Origin: Ancylomarina euxina
Lineage (GTDB): Bacteria > Bacteroidota > Bacteroidia > Bacteroidales > Marinifilaceae
NCBI RefSeq assembly: GCF_003863355.1
Contig: NZ_QQWG01000002.1
Span: 62,001-126,000, forward strand
DNA length: 64,000 nt
Direction: 5' to 3'
The notes under the pieces were generated by a model that saw only the letters and a program-made list of their open reading frames with translations, was not told the origin of the DNA and made no database searches. Shown piece by piece: positions 42,587-50,600 of this stretch (its first letter is position 1; every line of letters starts with the position of its first letter). The position numbers and the translations under genes were made by a program.

Positions 42587-43090
42587 ACCCCAAACCCCTA
42601 AAGGGGCTTCTGTTAGTCTTTTTTAGTACATTTAGTTGGGAATTGAGATAGTAATTTAAATATGGAATTATGGCCATTAGTGATCAAGTATCTATGTTTT
42701 ATAATGCAAAGCCTGATATTTTTGAGAAAGCAAAAGCTCTTAGAAAAAATATGACTTTTGCAGAACTAAAGCTTTGGGAGTTATTAAAAAACAAACAAGT
42801 TCAAGGTTTACGTTTTAGGGCACAGCATCCAATTGATATTTTTATTGCTGACTTTTATTGTCACTCATTAAAATTGGTTATTGAGCTTGATGGGGGAGTA
42901 CATCTATCCCCTGAGCAAAAAGAGTATGATATTGGAAGAGAAGCAGAAATAAGCCATTGGGGGATAAAAATAATCCGTTTTACCAATGATAAAATTGAAA
43001 AGGAAATAGATGAAGTTCTTAATACAATTAATATAATGTGTAATCACCGTAAATTGGAGATGGCAAGTTCCCTTTAGGGGATTTAGGGGT
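42587..43090 (+). mobile_element. Putative DUF559 nuclease element with terminal inverted repeats
   Basis: About 504 bp bounded by ACCCC-AAACCCCTAAAGGGGCTT on the left and its imperfect inverse AAGTTCCCTTTAGGGGATTT-AGGGGT on the right. Each arm is itself a small palindrome (CCCC-TAAA-GGGG). The only gene inside encodes a DUF559 nuclease, and its stop codon lies within the right arm. Identical ends with a short filler occur at 42391, 43221 and 39539, consistent with an occupied and several empty forms. No transposase is present. Calling it mobile is an inference. Confidence 0.5.
42670..43077 (+). CDS. DUF559 (Vsr-like PD-(D/E)XK) endonuclease domain protein
   Basis: A 135-residue protein with the whole DUF559 pattern: FYNAKPDIFEKAKALRKNMTFAELKLWELLKNKQVQGLRFRAQHPIDIFIADFYCHSLKLVIELDGGVHLSPEQKEYDIGREAEISHWGIKIIRFTNDKIEKEIDEVLNTI. 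The candidate active-site residues are the Asp in FIADFYC and the Glu-x-Asp in VIELDGG, arranged as in Vsr-type PD-(D/E)XK nucleases. Function of the family is not established. The last codons (MASSL) are encoded by the right inverted repeat and the stop TAG lies in its CCCTTTAGGGG core; the ATG is about 60 bases inside the left repeat. A weak -7-like TACATTTA is at 42627. It is intact, with no frameshift. Confidence 0.92.
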   Translation: MAISDQVSMFYNAKPDIFEKAKALRKNMTFAELKLWELLKNKQVQGLRFRAQHPIDIFIADFYCHSLKLVIELDGGVHLSPEQKEYDIGREAEISHWGIKIIRFTNDKIEKEIDEVLNTINIMCNHRKLEMASSL

Positions 43091-43400
43091 AGCGAAGCGG
43101 AACTCAACGAAGTCCATTTAGGGGTAGAGGATTGTAGCTCAATACTTAATTCAAGCTTGGGTTTTCTCATTAAAAAGCTGGGGAATGCTGCACCAAGGCT
43201 AAAAAGTGCGTAATGTATTAACCCCAAACCCCTAAAGGGGCTTATAGGTATTGTTTGTGAAAGTCCTCTTTAGGGGATTTAGGGGTTGCGAAGCGGAACT
43301 CAACGAAGTCCATTTAGGGGTAGAGGATTGTAGCTCAATACTTAATTCAAGCTTGGGTTTTCTCATTAAAAAACGCTTACGATAGCACCAAGGGTGAAAA

Positions 43401-43605
43401 GTGCGCGTAATTTTGCTTACGCGTGCTTTTAAGGCCTTAGTAGCACACAAAATTTGCGTGTAATGCGCTACTAAGGCATTAATTCACAATTAGCCCGTAG
43501 TGTAAAGGTGAATTAAGGCATAAAAAGCAGACTACCCCGCGAGGTCGTCTGCTTTTAATGCTGAAAAGGTCGCTACACGCAAATGTAGAACCGATTTAAT
43601 GCCTT
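43401..43605. other. Cluster of four consecutive hairpins
   Basis: A gene-free stretch with back-to-back stems: 43401-43426 (10 bp including two G-U, loop TTTTGC), 43434-43477 (GCCTTAGTAGC/GCTACTAAGGC with inner ACAC/GTGT), 43479-43516 (TTAATTCAC/GTGAATTAA) and 43523-43556 (AAAAGCAGAC/GTCTGCTTTT, inner ACC/GGT, terminator-like). A longer-range inverted pair AAGGCATTAA (43473) and TTAATGCCTT (43596) brackets part of it. This may be a structured RNA, a nest of palindromic repeats, or stacked terminators. Confidence 0.55.
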
Positions 43606-43639
43606 AAATGCTGACTACACCCAAGTTTAGTCAGCATTT
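43606..43639 (-). terminator. Terminator-like hairpin after the orphan gene at 43656
   Basis: AAATGCTGACTA and TAGTCAGCATTT form a perfect 12-bp stem with a 10-base loop, 17 bases beyond the minus-strand stop codon. The T tract is short. Confidence 0.65.
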
Positions 43640-43655
43640 GTCAGTAAGAATTCTG

Positions 43656-44321
43656 CTATTCTGTTATAACTTCTTCAGGAAGCTCTTCTTTTTTAGACTT
43701 TGGTGTTTTAGGAAACAGGCGGTTGGCATATTTCTTACCAAATAGTTTGGCGGCATCTAAGTAGTTAAACTCATATTGTCTAATCACATCATCTTTAGCT
43801 GATGCTTCAACCTCTAAAGCCATTTTTTCGTTGATTTTAGCCGTATTGTAGGCTGCAATTACAGTTCGTGCTTCGGCAATAGCCGCTGTTAAGGGCGCTT
43901 TGTAAGCTAGCAAGCTGTTGCCTTCTTCAAACTTGTCGAAACGCAATAGTAGTTTGTCTGCTTCGTCAGGCTCTTTGCTAAGCGACACATTGGTAATTGA
44001 TGTGGTTTTGCCATCAGGAAATAGGGTGGTGTAAATGCCACGGCCCACATTATTACGATCGTATTGCTTGGCAGCGTCCGAAATATCGCGAACCACATCG
44101 TCGAGTATGGTGTCTTTTAGCACCACATTGTCGTAAGCCGTGCCTTTGTCTTCAAGTGCAGTATGGCTTATCGCGCACTTCTCTATCAAATTGTCGATAA
44201 ATGACTGTATAGCCGCAGCCAAATTTTCGGCGCCTACCACTTGCTTGCACAAGCGTTGATGTCTTTTTGCATTGCTTAAAATTGATTCACTCGACATGCG
44301 AATACTTAGCATTTTTGCCAT
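43656..44321 (-). CDS. Unknown 221-residue helical protein
   Basis: No family recognised. The protein is predicted to be mostly helical and soluble, with an N-terminal helix (MAKMLSIRMSSESILSNAKRHQRLCKQVVGAENLAAAIQSFIDNLIEKCAISHTALEDKGTAYDNVVLKDTILDDVVRDISDAAKQYDRNNVGRG), a short beta-hairpin-like centre (IYTTLFPDGKTTSITNVSLSKEPDEADKLLLRFDKF), a second long helix pair (LTAAIAEARTVIAAYNTAKINEKMALEVEASAKDDVIRQYEFNYLDAAKLFGKKYANRLFPK) and a charged tail. It has no signal peptide or membrane span. The layout recalls small structural or cytoskeletal-like proteins, but that is impression only. It stands alone, facing the hairpin cluster, with a GC content slightly above its neighbours. ATG at 44321. 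Confidence 0.7.
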   Translation of the reverse strand: MAKMLSIRMSSESILSNAKRHQRLCKQVVGAENLAAAIQSFIDNLIEKCAISHTALEDKGTAYDNVVLKDTILDDVVRDISDAAKQYDRNNVGRGIYTTLFPDGKTTSITNVSLSKEPDEADKLLLRFDKFEEGNSLLAYKAPLTAAIAEARTVIAAYNTAKINEKMALEVEASAKDDVIRQYEFNYLDAAKLFGKKYANRLFPKTPKSKKEELPEEVITE

Positions 44322-44826
44322 TGCTCTATAGTTTTATGGTTAATAATCGTTCGCCTTGCGAACTTTAGAAAAACTGATTGGAATTATTCAGTTAGCACTT
44401 GGGTACTATCACTTGTTTTCTCTTTTATTTTATCAGTTTATAGGTGTTTGTAATTTCTTTTTCATTTTTTATGATCAAATATGAAATTAGGAATTATTTC
44501 TTTATTCTCCAAAGGGTAAATCATGATTACGTGCTGTATCTCTCTGATTGTTAGCTCGTGTCTGGTTGTTTTAACAAGATTTTAATTTTCGATATATAGC
44601 TGCATCTCTATATTTAATTGGGGTTTTAAATATTATGACAGTATTAGGTGTGAGTTATTTTGAAGCCTATATTTTTTTTAAAAAAAATAATAAAACAAAA
44701 AAAATAAAAGCTATGTAAAGCAGGTTTGCCAATAATTTATAACTTAAGGCTGTTGTTTTGAAATGTAAAGTTAATTTTTTGATAAGTACACTATTTCTGG
44801 TTTGAAACTCTAAAAATTCGAATGCA
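44322..44826. other. Gene-poor AT-rich stretch
   Basis: About 500 bases between divergent orphan genes. A very A/T-rich tract (T9 then A8-rich sequence, about 44670-44710) stands out. Open frames here on the minus strand are low-complexity Phe/Leu/Lys and not convincing. I see no RNA gene, repeat arm or exact promoter motif. Confidence 0.45.
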
Positions 44827-45318
44827 ATGAGTCGAAAAAGGATTAAGAAAAAGAAGTTGCCGCAAAAGCAGAATAGCAATAAACAGGCTATGAATCGCTT
44901 TAAAGTTTTATTTTGTGGGGCTTTGAAGGAAATAGGGCAAGACAAGCATTTTCATTTATTAAAGCATTCAGAATTACAGCGAATATTTCTGTATACAATA
45001 CAGGTTATACGTCCACGGGCTAAGTTTGGTTTTAATATCGCATCAAAGGATTTGCAAGAAATCAACGATCATATTCAGCATTATTTACGGAAACCTTTAG
45101 TTCTATTAGGTGAAAATACGATATCAACGAATGCCTATAGTTGTCTTTACGCCTTTGTTTATGTGAGAGAACGAATTATTCAAAACGAGGAGCGTCAGTT
45201 ATTCTTAAAAGAGCAGTTTAATATTGATATCGATTTGGATGATGAAAGTAAGGATATTATGCGATTTTTGCATAGCGCTTATTTGAAGGCTATTATAGCT
45301 TTAGGTAACCCAAGGTAA
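44827..45318 (+). CDS. Unknown basic 163-residue protein
   Basis: No family recognised. The first 20 residues are strongly basic (MSRKRIKKKKLPQKQNSNKQ), suggesting nucleic-acid or ribosome contact. The rest is mixed alpha/beta with hydrophobic helices (LKHSELQRIFLYTIQVIRPRAKFGFNIASKDLQEINDHIQHYLRKPL, YSCLYAFVYVRERIIQNEERQLFLKEQFNIDIDLDDESKDIMRFLHSAYLKAIIALGNPR). No signal peptide or membrane span. It lies about 100 bases upstream of another unknown gene in the same direction; they may form an operon. Codon use looks like the rest of the window, and the frame is intact over its whole length, which supports it as a real gene. Confidence 0.7.
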   Translation: MSRKRIKKKKLPQKQNSNKQAMNRFKVLFCGALKEIGQDKHFHLLKHSELQRIFLYTIQVIRPRAKFGFNIASKDLQEINDHIQHYLRKPLVLLGENTISTNAYSCLYAFVYVRERIIQNEERQLFLKEQFNIDIDLDDESKDIMRFLHSAYLKAIIALGNPR

Positions 45319-45417
45319 AAGTATTATTCTTACGACAATTGTTTTCTTAAACAAGATATCAATCAGCTTGCCCGCCTAGATTCTCCTCTAATATCGAACT
45401 TCCCAGCGAAGAGTAAA

Positions 45418-46056
45418 ATGATGCTGATTAAGGATAAATATCGCCCTGTCTTTAGTTTGCGAGTTCCTTATGGAAATGGTGGAGTTAAGAATCTTTCAAT
45501 TTCAACAGACCTGCTTGGCGACTTTTATCGAGGTACTGAGTCGAAGATCGATTTATTTGTTCAGTCTCATGCTCTAAATCGCTTTCAGGAACGTTTGGAT
45601 GTTTTAGGTCCATCGGCAATTAATTTTGAGTTTTGGATGAATACCTGTGCGATAACTGAATTTGTATTCTATAAAAACTATTTGCTTTTACCTGTAACGG
45701 TTCAAGAAATAAGGGTTGGTTATTTCTTAACACATTTAGTCGGCGACGAGTTGGTGTTTCGTACCTTTTTGTTTATTACACATAGCTGTACGCCCGAAGG
45801 TGATAAGCTAAAAGAGATTACTGGGCTGGAAAAAAATGATATTAAATACTGGCATATCGATAGACTGAGTACAATTATAGAAGCTGATAAGTACCCCAAA
45901 ATTCAGGAGTTATTTAATGAAGCAGGCATTGGTGAGTTGCTTGGTTTTAGGGATGATTTCTGTGATCCTGAATCAATGCCGAATATCAATATGGATGGAT
46001 TGATGTCTTATATTGAGAGAGGAAAGGAAATGGTAGGTGAGGCTGAATTGAATTAA
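45418..46056 (+). CDS. Unknown 212-residue soluble protein
   Basis: No family recognised. It has no signal peptide or membrane span. The N-terminal half is beta-rich (YRPVFSLRVPYGNGGVKNLSISTDLLGDFYRGTESKIDLFVQSHALNRFQERLDVLGPSAINFEFWMNTCAITEFVFYKNYLLLPVTVQEIRVGYFLTHLVGDELVFRTFLFITHSCTPEGDKLKEITGLEKNDIKYWHIDRLS) and includes SHALNRFQERL, a motif with a conserved-looking His and Arg that recalls RNase-toxin folds of the BrnT/HigB type only loosely. The C-terminal part is helical and acidic. Two ATG codons stand in tandem at the start. Probably linked with the basic protein upstream. Confidence 0.7.
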   Translation: MMLIKDKYRPVFSLRVPYGNGGVKNLSISTDLLGDFYRGTESKIDLFVQSHALNRFQERLDVLGPSAINFEFWMNTCAITEFVFYKNYLLLPVTVQEIRVGYFLTHLVGDELVFRTFLFITHSCTPEGDKLKEITGLEKNDIKYWHIDRLSTIIEADKYPKIQELFNEAGIGELLGFRDDFCDPESMPNINMDGLMSYIERGKEMVGEAELN

Positions 46057-46117
46057 GAATGAACTCTTTGTTTCAGTCTATCATCTATGAATAAGCATAT
46101 ATTGATAATAATTAAAC

Positions 46118-47218
46118 CTAAATCTCAAACCGATCGATACTGAAGAGCTTCACTTTCTCTTTTTTGCCTTTTAGCTGGATGGTCTCCAATTCGATAAAAT
46201 CAGCATGATTCGTTTTAAGGATATCCTTAACCACTTTCTCGGAAAGTAGAATGTCGCGTTCGAACTGATTGCACTCCCCCTGTATGCGGGCAGCCGTGTT
46301 AATAGCATCGCCATGGTAGGCTATAGATCGTTTTAAATAGCCTACTTCGGCTACCATAATCCTGCCTCCATGTATCCCAGCCTTAAACTCGGGTACAAAG
46401 CCATAGGTTTCATGATAATACTCAGAGCGAGTCTTGAGTATGGATTTGAAATGGAAAAAGACGCGGACGCAATCGGCACGTTCAATGCCTTTGTTGTACT
46501 TCCAGCTGAGTACAGCTTCGTCTCCTACATATTGGTATATTTTGGCATGGCAAGCCGACACGGCTGGCGTTAAATCTGAAAAGCAATCCTGAATCAGCTC
46601 ACTGTACTTACGGTGTCCCAACAGTTCTGCATAAGTGGTCGACGATTTTAAATCCATAAAAAGGAAGAGCAAACGATCCTCTTTGGGCTGACGGTACTTG
46701 CCCATAATTAGATTCCACAAAACCCCTTCGCCCAATTTTTTATTGATGACTTTAACCAGAAAAATGCAGACACTTAAGATGTAGGTGTAAACCAGAATAC
46801 TTAGCAGGTTTTTTGATAGAAAAAAATCTGCAATTCGTTCTAGGTTATCTCGGTTTACTGTTTCCGAAAAGATAGACACCGATAGTACGGCCACAATGGT
46901 CAGGACAGTGAAAACAAGGATGATATGCACCACCGAGTAGGTGACGATGATATAACCATATGATTTTGATCGGAGTCTGCTGGTGTTGCGCTGAATGTAG
47001 AGGTTGATAAAACCAAAGAGCGTACCCAGAACCAGACTGCTGAATATCAGGTTGAAACCCTTTATCTTTTGAAGAAGAAGATCTCTGGGGATTTGAATAT
47101 AGCTATCTATCTCGGTGAGTTGGAGGAAAGTAAAGAAATGGAAACCTATGATCCACACCAAATCGATGATTAAAAAATCCTTGATGATTTTCTTATTCTG
47201 TGAACTGATTCTCATCAT
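46118..47218 (-). CDS. Membrane-bound class III adenylate/guanylate cyclase
   Basis: About 366 residues from the ATG at 47218; an upstream TTG at 47305 would add 29 residues lacking family character. Four spans fill the first half (FLIIDLVWIIGFHFFTFL, FNLIFSSLVLGTLFGFINLYI, IIVTYSVVHIILVFTVLTIVAVLSV, LLSILVYTYILSVCIFLVKVI). The C-terminal catalytic domain has the metal Asp in LFLFMDLKSSTTYAELLGH, the second metal-site region KIYQYVGDEAVLSWK (GDE) and the hinge GIHGGRIMVAEVGYLKRSIAYHGDAINTAARIQGECNQ with the transition-state Asn and Arg (NTAAR). It is therefore probably active and makes cyclic AMP or GMP at the inner membrane. It is a single gene, convergent with 45418-46056. Confidence 0.92.
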   Translation of the reverse strand: MMRISSQNKKIIKDFLIIDLVWIIGFHFFTFLQLTEIDSYIQIPRDLLLQKIKGFNLIFSSLVLGTLFGFINLYIQRNTSRLRSKSYGYIIVTYSVVHIILVFTVLTIVAVLSVSIFSETVNRDNLERIADFFLSKNLLSILVYTYILSVCIFLVKVINKKLGEGVLWNLIMGKYRQPKEDRLLFLFMDLKSSTTYAELLGHRKYSELIQDCFSDLTPAVSACHAKIYQYVGDEAVLSWKYNKGIERADCVRVFFHFKSILKTRSEYYHETYGFVPEFKAGIHGGRIMVAEVGYLKRSIAYHGDAINTAARIQGECNQFERDILLSEKVVKDILKTNHADFIELETIQLKGKKEKVKLFSIDRFEI

Positions 47219-47463
47219 TTTGTTACTTATAGAATGCCTATTGGAATTGATATCAATCAAGAAAGGCCATCTTGTAATGGCCTTTCCCGAGTGATAGTTA
47301 TACAAATGTATTTAAAAAAGAGATTGAAAGTTCAACAGTTCTATAGAAGTTATCATCCAAATTAAAATCTGAAACAACTTTACTTCCCTTATTAAATTCG
47401 AATTTACGAGCGAAGGTATAAGCACCTGCAAATTTCAGCTGCCTCTATACATATTTTATTTAT

Positions 47464-50400
47464 CTAGTCTTTAAATAAAGCTATGTTGAAACTGTAGTTT
47501 TTGTAATCGACCTTATAAAGAATACTGTAGAATGCCGGTATAAACACAAGGGTGATTATGGTTCCAAACAGAAGACCGATCATGATTGATGCTGCCATGG
47601 GTTCCCACATTAAACCACCACCCAAATACAAAGGAATTAAGCCCAAGGACGTGGTGAAGGTGGTTAAAAGAATAGGACGGAAACGCTGCAAACAGGCTGC
47701 TATGATGGCATCCTGAGGCGTTCGTTTTAATTCGGTTATCTCAATTTCTATTCTATCGATGAGGACGATGGCATTGTTGATGACAATTCCGGCAAGAGAA
47801 ATGACACCAAGGAAGGCCATGAAACCAAAGTAGGAGCGAAGCACAATCAAGCCAATTACAACACCAATCACACCTAATGGAATCGTACTGACCACCATTA
47901 ATGTTTTTCGGAACGAATTGAACTGAATAACCAGTAGAAGTAGAATGATGAAGGCCGATAGAGGTAAATAGTCAATTACGGCTCCCATATTATCAGCGGT
48001 ACTCTTACTGTCACCACCCAATTCGTAGACGTAACCCTCTGGCCAATTTTGTGTTTGTTCGGCCAGCCATGGATTAAGTTCTGCCATTATTTCTGAAGCA
48101 TTACCGTCTTCGTTTAGTTCGCTCGAAACGTTGATGCTTCGAATCAGGTTCAAACGCTTGATTTTAGCATATTGCCATTGAGGGATAATAGACGCAACTT
48201 GCGATAAGGGTACCGATCGTCCAGAGTTTTGCGAGAACACATTCATGGTTTCGATTGATTCATAAGTCTGTTCCTGACTATCGAATCCTCTCAGCAGAAT
48301 CGGAATGTTTTGGTTATTTTCACGGTATTCACCAGTTTTGAATCCATCCAATACTGTTTTTAGAGAGGTGGCAATATCCTGATTGGTTATACCTGCTGCT
48401 TGTGCATTGTTTTGATTGATATCAATAATGAATTTTTTGGTTTTAGGTCCCCAATCATCCTTAACATTCTTGGTTCCCTTAATCGTAGAGAGCCTAGATT
48501 TGATTTGCTCCGATAATACGGATAATACATCAGGATCATTACCTGAAACTTTAATTTCGATGGGTGTACCTCCGCCACCTGCAGCCAGTGGTCCCACTTT
48601 AATATCGGCATTGGGGAAGTTCAGATAACAATAGTCATCCAAACGGGCGATCATTTCATTATTCACTTCAAATGTGCTGGTGTTGACTAAAATATGGGCA
48701 TAGCTCGAATTAGCTTCGTCTTGTCTGTATCCCAAATCGTATGAATTGGGACCTTGTCCAATAAAAGAAGACCAATCGGCTATACCTTCTGATCGGGAAG
48801 CGTTTACCAATAGCTCATCGGCAATAAAGCTTTCTATTTTCTTGACAACCTTTTCAGTTCGCTCAATCTTTGTTCCTAAGGGTAGATTGATATTGATGGT
48901 GATCATGTTACGATCGCTATCGGGGAAGAAGTCGAAAGGGACCAGACCAAATCCGAAAAGAGATAAGAAGAATAAAGTGAAAATGCCTAGAATAACACTG
49001 CGTTTGTAATCTAAAGCGACTAGTATCAAAGATTTATAATACACCTTTAAGGTATCGAACATACGATCCATTAAAGCGGGTTTGCTTTCTCCTTTGGGTT
49101 TTATTTTCAGGAAAAGGTAACACATCATGGTAATGACGGTTAAGGAAACGATCCACGAAGAAATTAAAGCCAGGGTAATCACAACAAAAATAGGCCCCAT
49201 AATATCACCCATAACCGAGTCGGCCAGGAAGAACGAAAGGAAAGCGACCGAAGTGGTTAATGTTGATATTAAAAGAGGAATGATGAGTTCAGAACAGGAA
49301 GAAACGGCTGCCTCTTTAGCGGAGACTCCTTTTTCCATTTTAACCATAATCGATTCGGAAACCACAATGGCATTATCTACCATCATACCCAAAGCCATAA
49401 TCAGGGCTGCTAGTGTTACCTGATTCAATCCCATATCAATAAGGCCCATCAACATGAGGGTCATAATGGTAACAAGAGGGATCAAACTCGCAACGATCAA
49501 TCCGGTTCTTAAGCCCAGAAAGATCAACATCACAAGCAAAACAATCACAATGGATTGAACCAAATTACCGATGAAATTACCAATACTCTTATCGACAAAA
49601 GTATCCAGAGATGAAAGTCGCTGAATTTTTAAACCAATAGGAAGTTCCTGATTCCACTTGTCCACAACTTTATCCACTTGCTCGCCAAGTTTAATAATGT
49701 TTGCTCCCTCAATTAATGAAATTGACATAGATATGGCCGGTTGTCCATTAACATGAACAATAGAAGTTGCTGGTTCGATATAGGCTTTTCTAATGCTTGC
49801 GATGTCGCGAAGTTGAACGACCTGTTTGCCATCACCAATTGGGATGAGGGTATTCTCAATATCTTTCAAGGAATTGTAATTCCCCGTGGGTTCCAAAATG
49901 ATTTTCTCATCTTCGAGATTAACTTCACCACCTGAATCTAATATATTGGTGGCAGCAATGATATTCTGAAGACTAGTTGAGGTTAAACCATATTCTTTTA
50001 GCTGTGATTCATTAAATTCGATAAAAATTCTTTCTGCCTGAACACCACCAAATTCCACTTTTGCGGCATCATCCAGATTAATCAAATCGTCGCGAAGGTC
50101 ATCAGCAATATCTTTCATTTCCTTATAGGAATAGCCATCGCTTATTAAGCCTACAATAATACCATAAACAACACCAACATCATCGTCGTTCAAATCAGGC
50201 TTCACTCCCTTAGGTAAGTCGCGAATACCATCGAGTTTACGTCTTAATTTATCCCAAATGCTTTGGAGTTGCTCAGGACCAACTTCATCTTTAAGTTTAA
50301 CTGAAACAATGGATAATCCAGTTCTTGATGTACTGTTTATTTCTTTTACTTCAGGAATCTCCTGAGCTTTTTTCTCAATTTTATCAGTGACCAGAAGCTC

Positions 50401-50577
50401 AACACGTTCGGGACTAGCACCTGGAAATGAGGAGACAATTGTCGCAACCCTAACCGTGTAAGGTGGCATACTATCTCGCGGTAATGATTTGTATATCGTT
50501 AATCCCATAATCACCACTACAGCTAGCAGGGTAAAAGTAATTCGGCTTTTTTCTATTGCGAATTTCGTAAGATTCAT
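47464..50577 (-). CDS. RND-family efflux pump, inner-membrane permease
   Basis: A 1037-residue AcrB-like proton antiporter with 12 spans in two homologous halves and two large periplasmic loops. Features: MNLTKFAIEKSRITFTLLAVVVIMGLTIYKSLPRDSMPPYTV, the porter domain FPGASPERVELLVTDKIEKKAQEIPEVKEI, TM4 with LIMALGMMVDNAIVVSESI (one Asp followed by Asn where AcrB has two Asp), and the second half QFNSFRKTLMVVSTIPLGVIGVVIGLIVLRSYFGFMAFLGVISLAGIVINNAIVLIDRIE and RPILLTTFTTSLGLIPLYLGGGLMWEPMAASIMIGLLFGTIITLVFIPAFYSIL. It lies 23 bases after the adaptor gene in a tripartite operon. The substrate, drug or metabolite, cannot be told from sequence. Confidence 0.95.
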   Translation of the reverse strand: MNLTKFAIEKSRITFTLLAVVVIMGLTIYKSLPRDSMPPYTVRVATIVSSFPGASPERVELLVTDKIEKKAQEIPEVKEINSTSRTGLSIVSVKLKDEVGPEQLQSIWDKLRRKLDGIRDLPKGVKPDLNDDDVGVVYGIIVGLISDGYSYKEMKDIADDLRDDLINLDDAAKVEFGGVQAERIFIEFNESQLKEYGLTSTSLQNIIAATNILDSGGEVNLEDEKIILEPTGNYNSLKDIENTLIPIGDGKQVVQLRDIASIRKAYIEPATSIVHVNGQPAISMSISLIEGANIIKLGEQVDKVVDKWNQELPIGLKIQRLSSLDTFVDKSIGNFIGNLVQSIVIVLLVMLIFLGLRTGLIVASLIPLVTIMTLMLMGLIDMGLNQVTLAALIMALGMMVDNAIVVSESIMVKMEKGVSAKEAAVSSCSELIIPLLISTLTTSVAFLSFFLADSVMGDIMGPIFVVITLALISSWIVSLTVITMMCYLFLKIKPKGESKPALMDRMFDTLKVYYKSLILVALDYKRSVILGIFTLFFLSLFGFGLVPFDFFPDSDRNMITININLPLGTKIERTEKVVKKIESFIADELLVNASRSEGIADWSSFIGQGPNSYDLGYRQDEANSSYAHILVNTSTFEVNNEMIARLDDYCYLNFPNADIKVGPLAAGGGGTPIEIKVSGNDPDVLSVLSEQIKSRLSTIKGTKNVKDDWGPKTKKFIIDINQNNAQAAGITNQDIATSLKTVLDGFKTGEYRENNQNIPILLRGFDSQEQTYESIETMNVFSQNSGRSVPLSQVASIIPQWQYAKIKRLNLIRSINVSSELNEDGNASEIMAELNPWLAEQTQNWPEGYVYELGGDSKSTADNMGAVIDYLPLSAFIILLLLVIQFNSFRKTLMVVSTIPLGVIGVVIGLIVLRSYFGFMAFLGVISLAGIVINNAIVLIDRIEIEITELKRTPQDAIIAACLQRFRPILLTTFTTSLGLIPLYLGGGLMWEPMAASIMIGLLFGTIITLVFIPAFYSILYKVDYKNYSFNIALFKD

Positions 50578-50600
50578 ATCTGCTGATTTAAAGTGTGATA

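Larger units (their letters stand above)
42321..43386. repeat. Tandem array of about 197-bp units, one carrying a nuclease gene
   Basis: Units begin at the landmark CAAGCTTGGG: unit 1 at 42321 (197 bp), unit 2 at 42518 (634 bp), unit 3 at 43152 (196 bp), and a partial fourth copy at 43348 to about 43386. Each full unit contains TTCTCATTAAAAA, a spacer ending GTATTAA, a left arm AAACCCCTAAAGGGGCTT, an interior, a right arm close to AAGTCCCCTTTAGGGGATTT and a tail GCGAAGCGGAACTCAACG...TAGAGGATTGTAGCTC. Units 1 and 3 have the same 17-base interior; unit 2 instead has the DUF559 gene. The unit 3 spacer (GCTGGGGAATGCTGCACC) differs from that of units 1 and 2. Confidence 0.9.

Noticed and set aside
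42402-42677. Minus-strand open frame of 91 codons, and similar ones at 42904-43227 and 43232-43450
   Set aside because: All are translations of the same repeated unit (shared LSIELQSSTPKW and PLNPLKGT segments) and have no independent support.
42321-43386. Possible CRISPR array
   Set aside because: The repeated unit is about 197 bp and nearly identical throughout; there are no short repeats with unique spacers and no cas genes.
44667-44945. Minus-strand open frame of 92 codons with hydrophobic stretches
   Set aside because: It overlaps the basic N-terminal coding region of 44827-45318 and is driven by A/T-rich low-complexity sequence.
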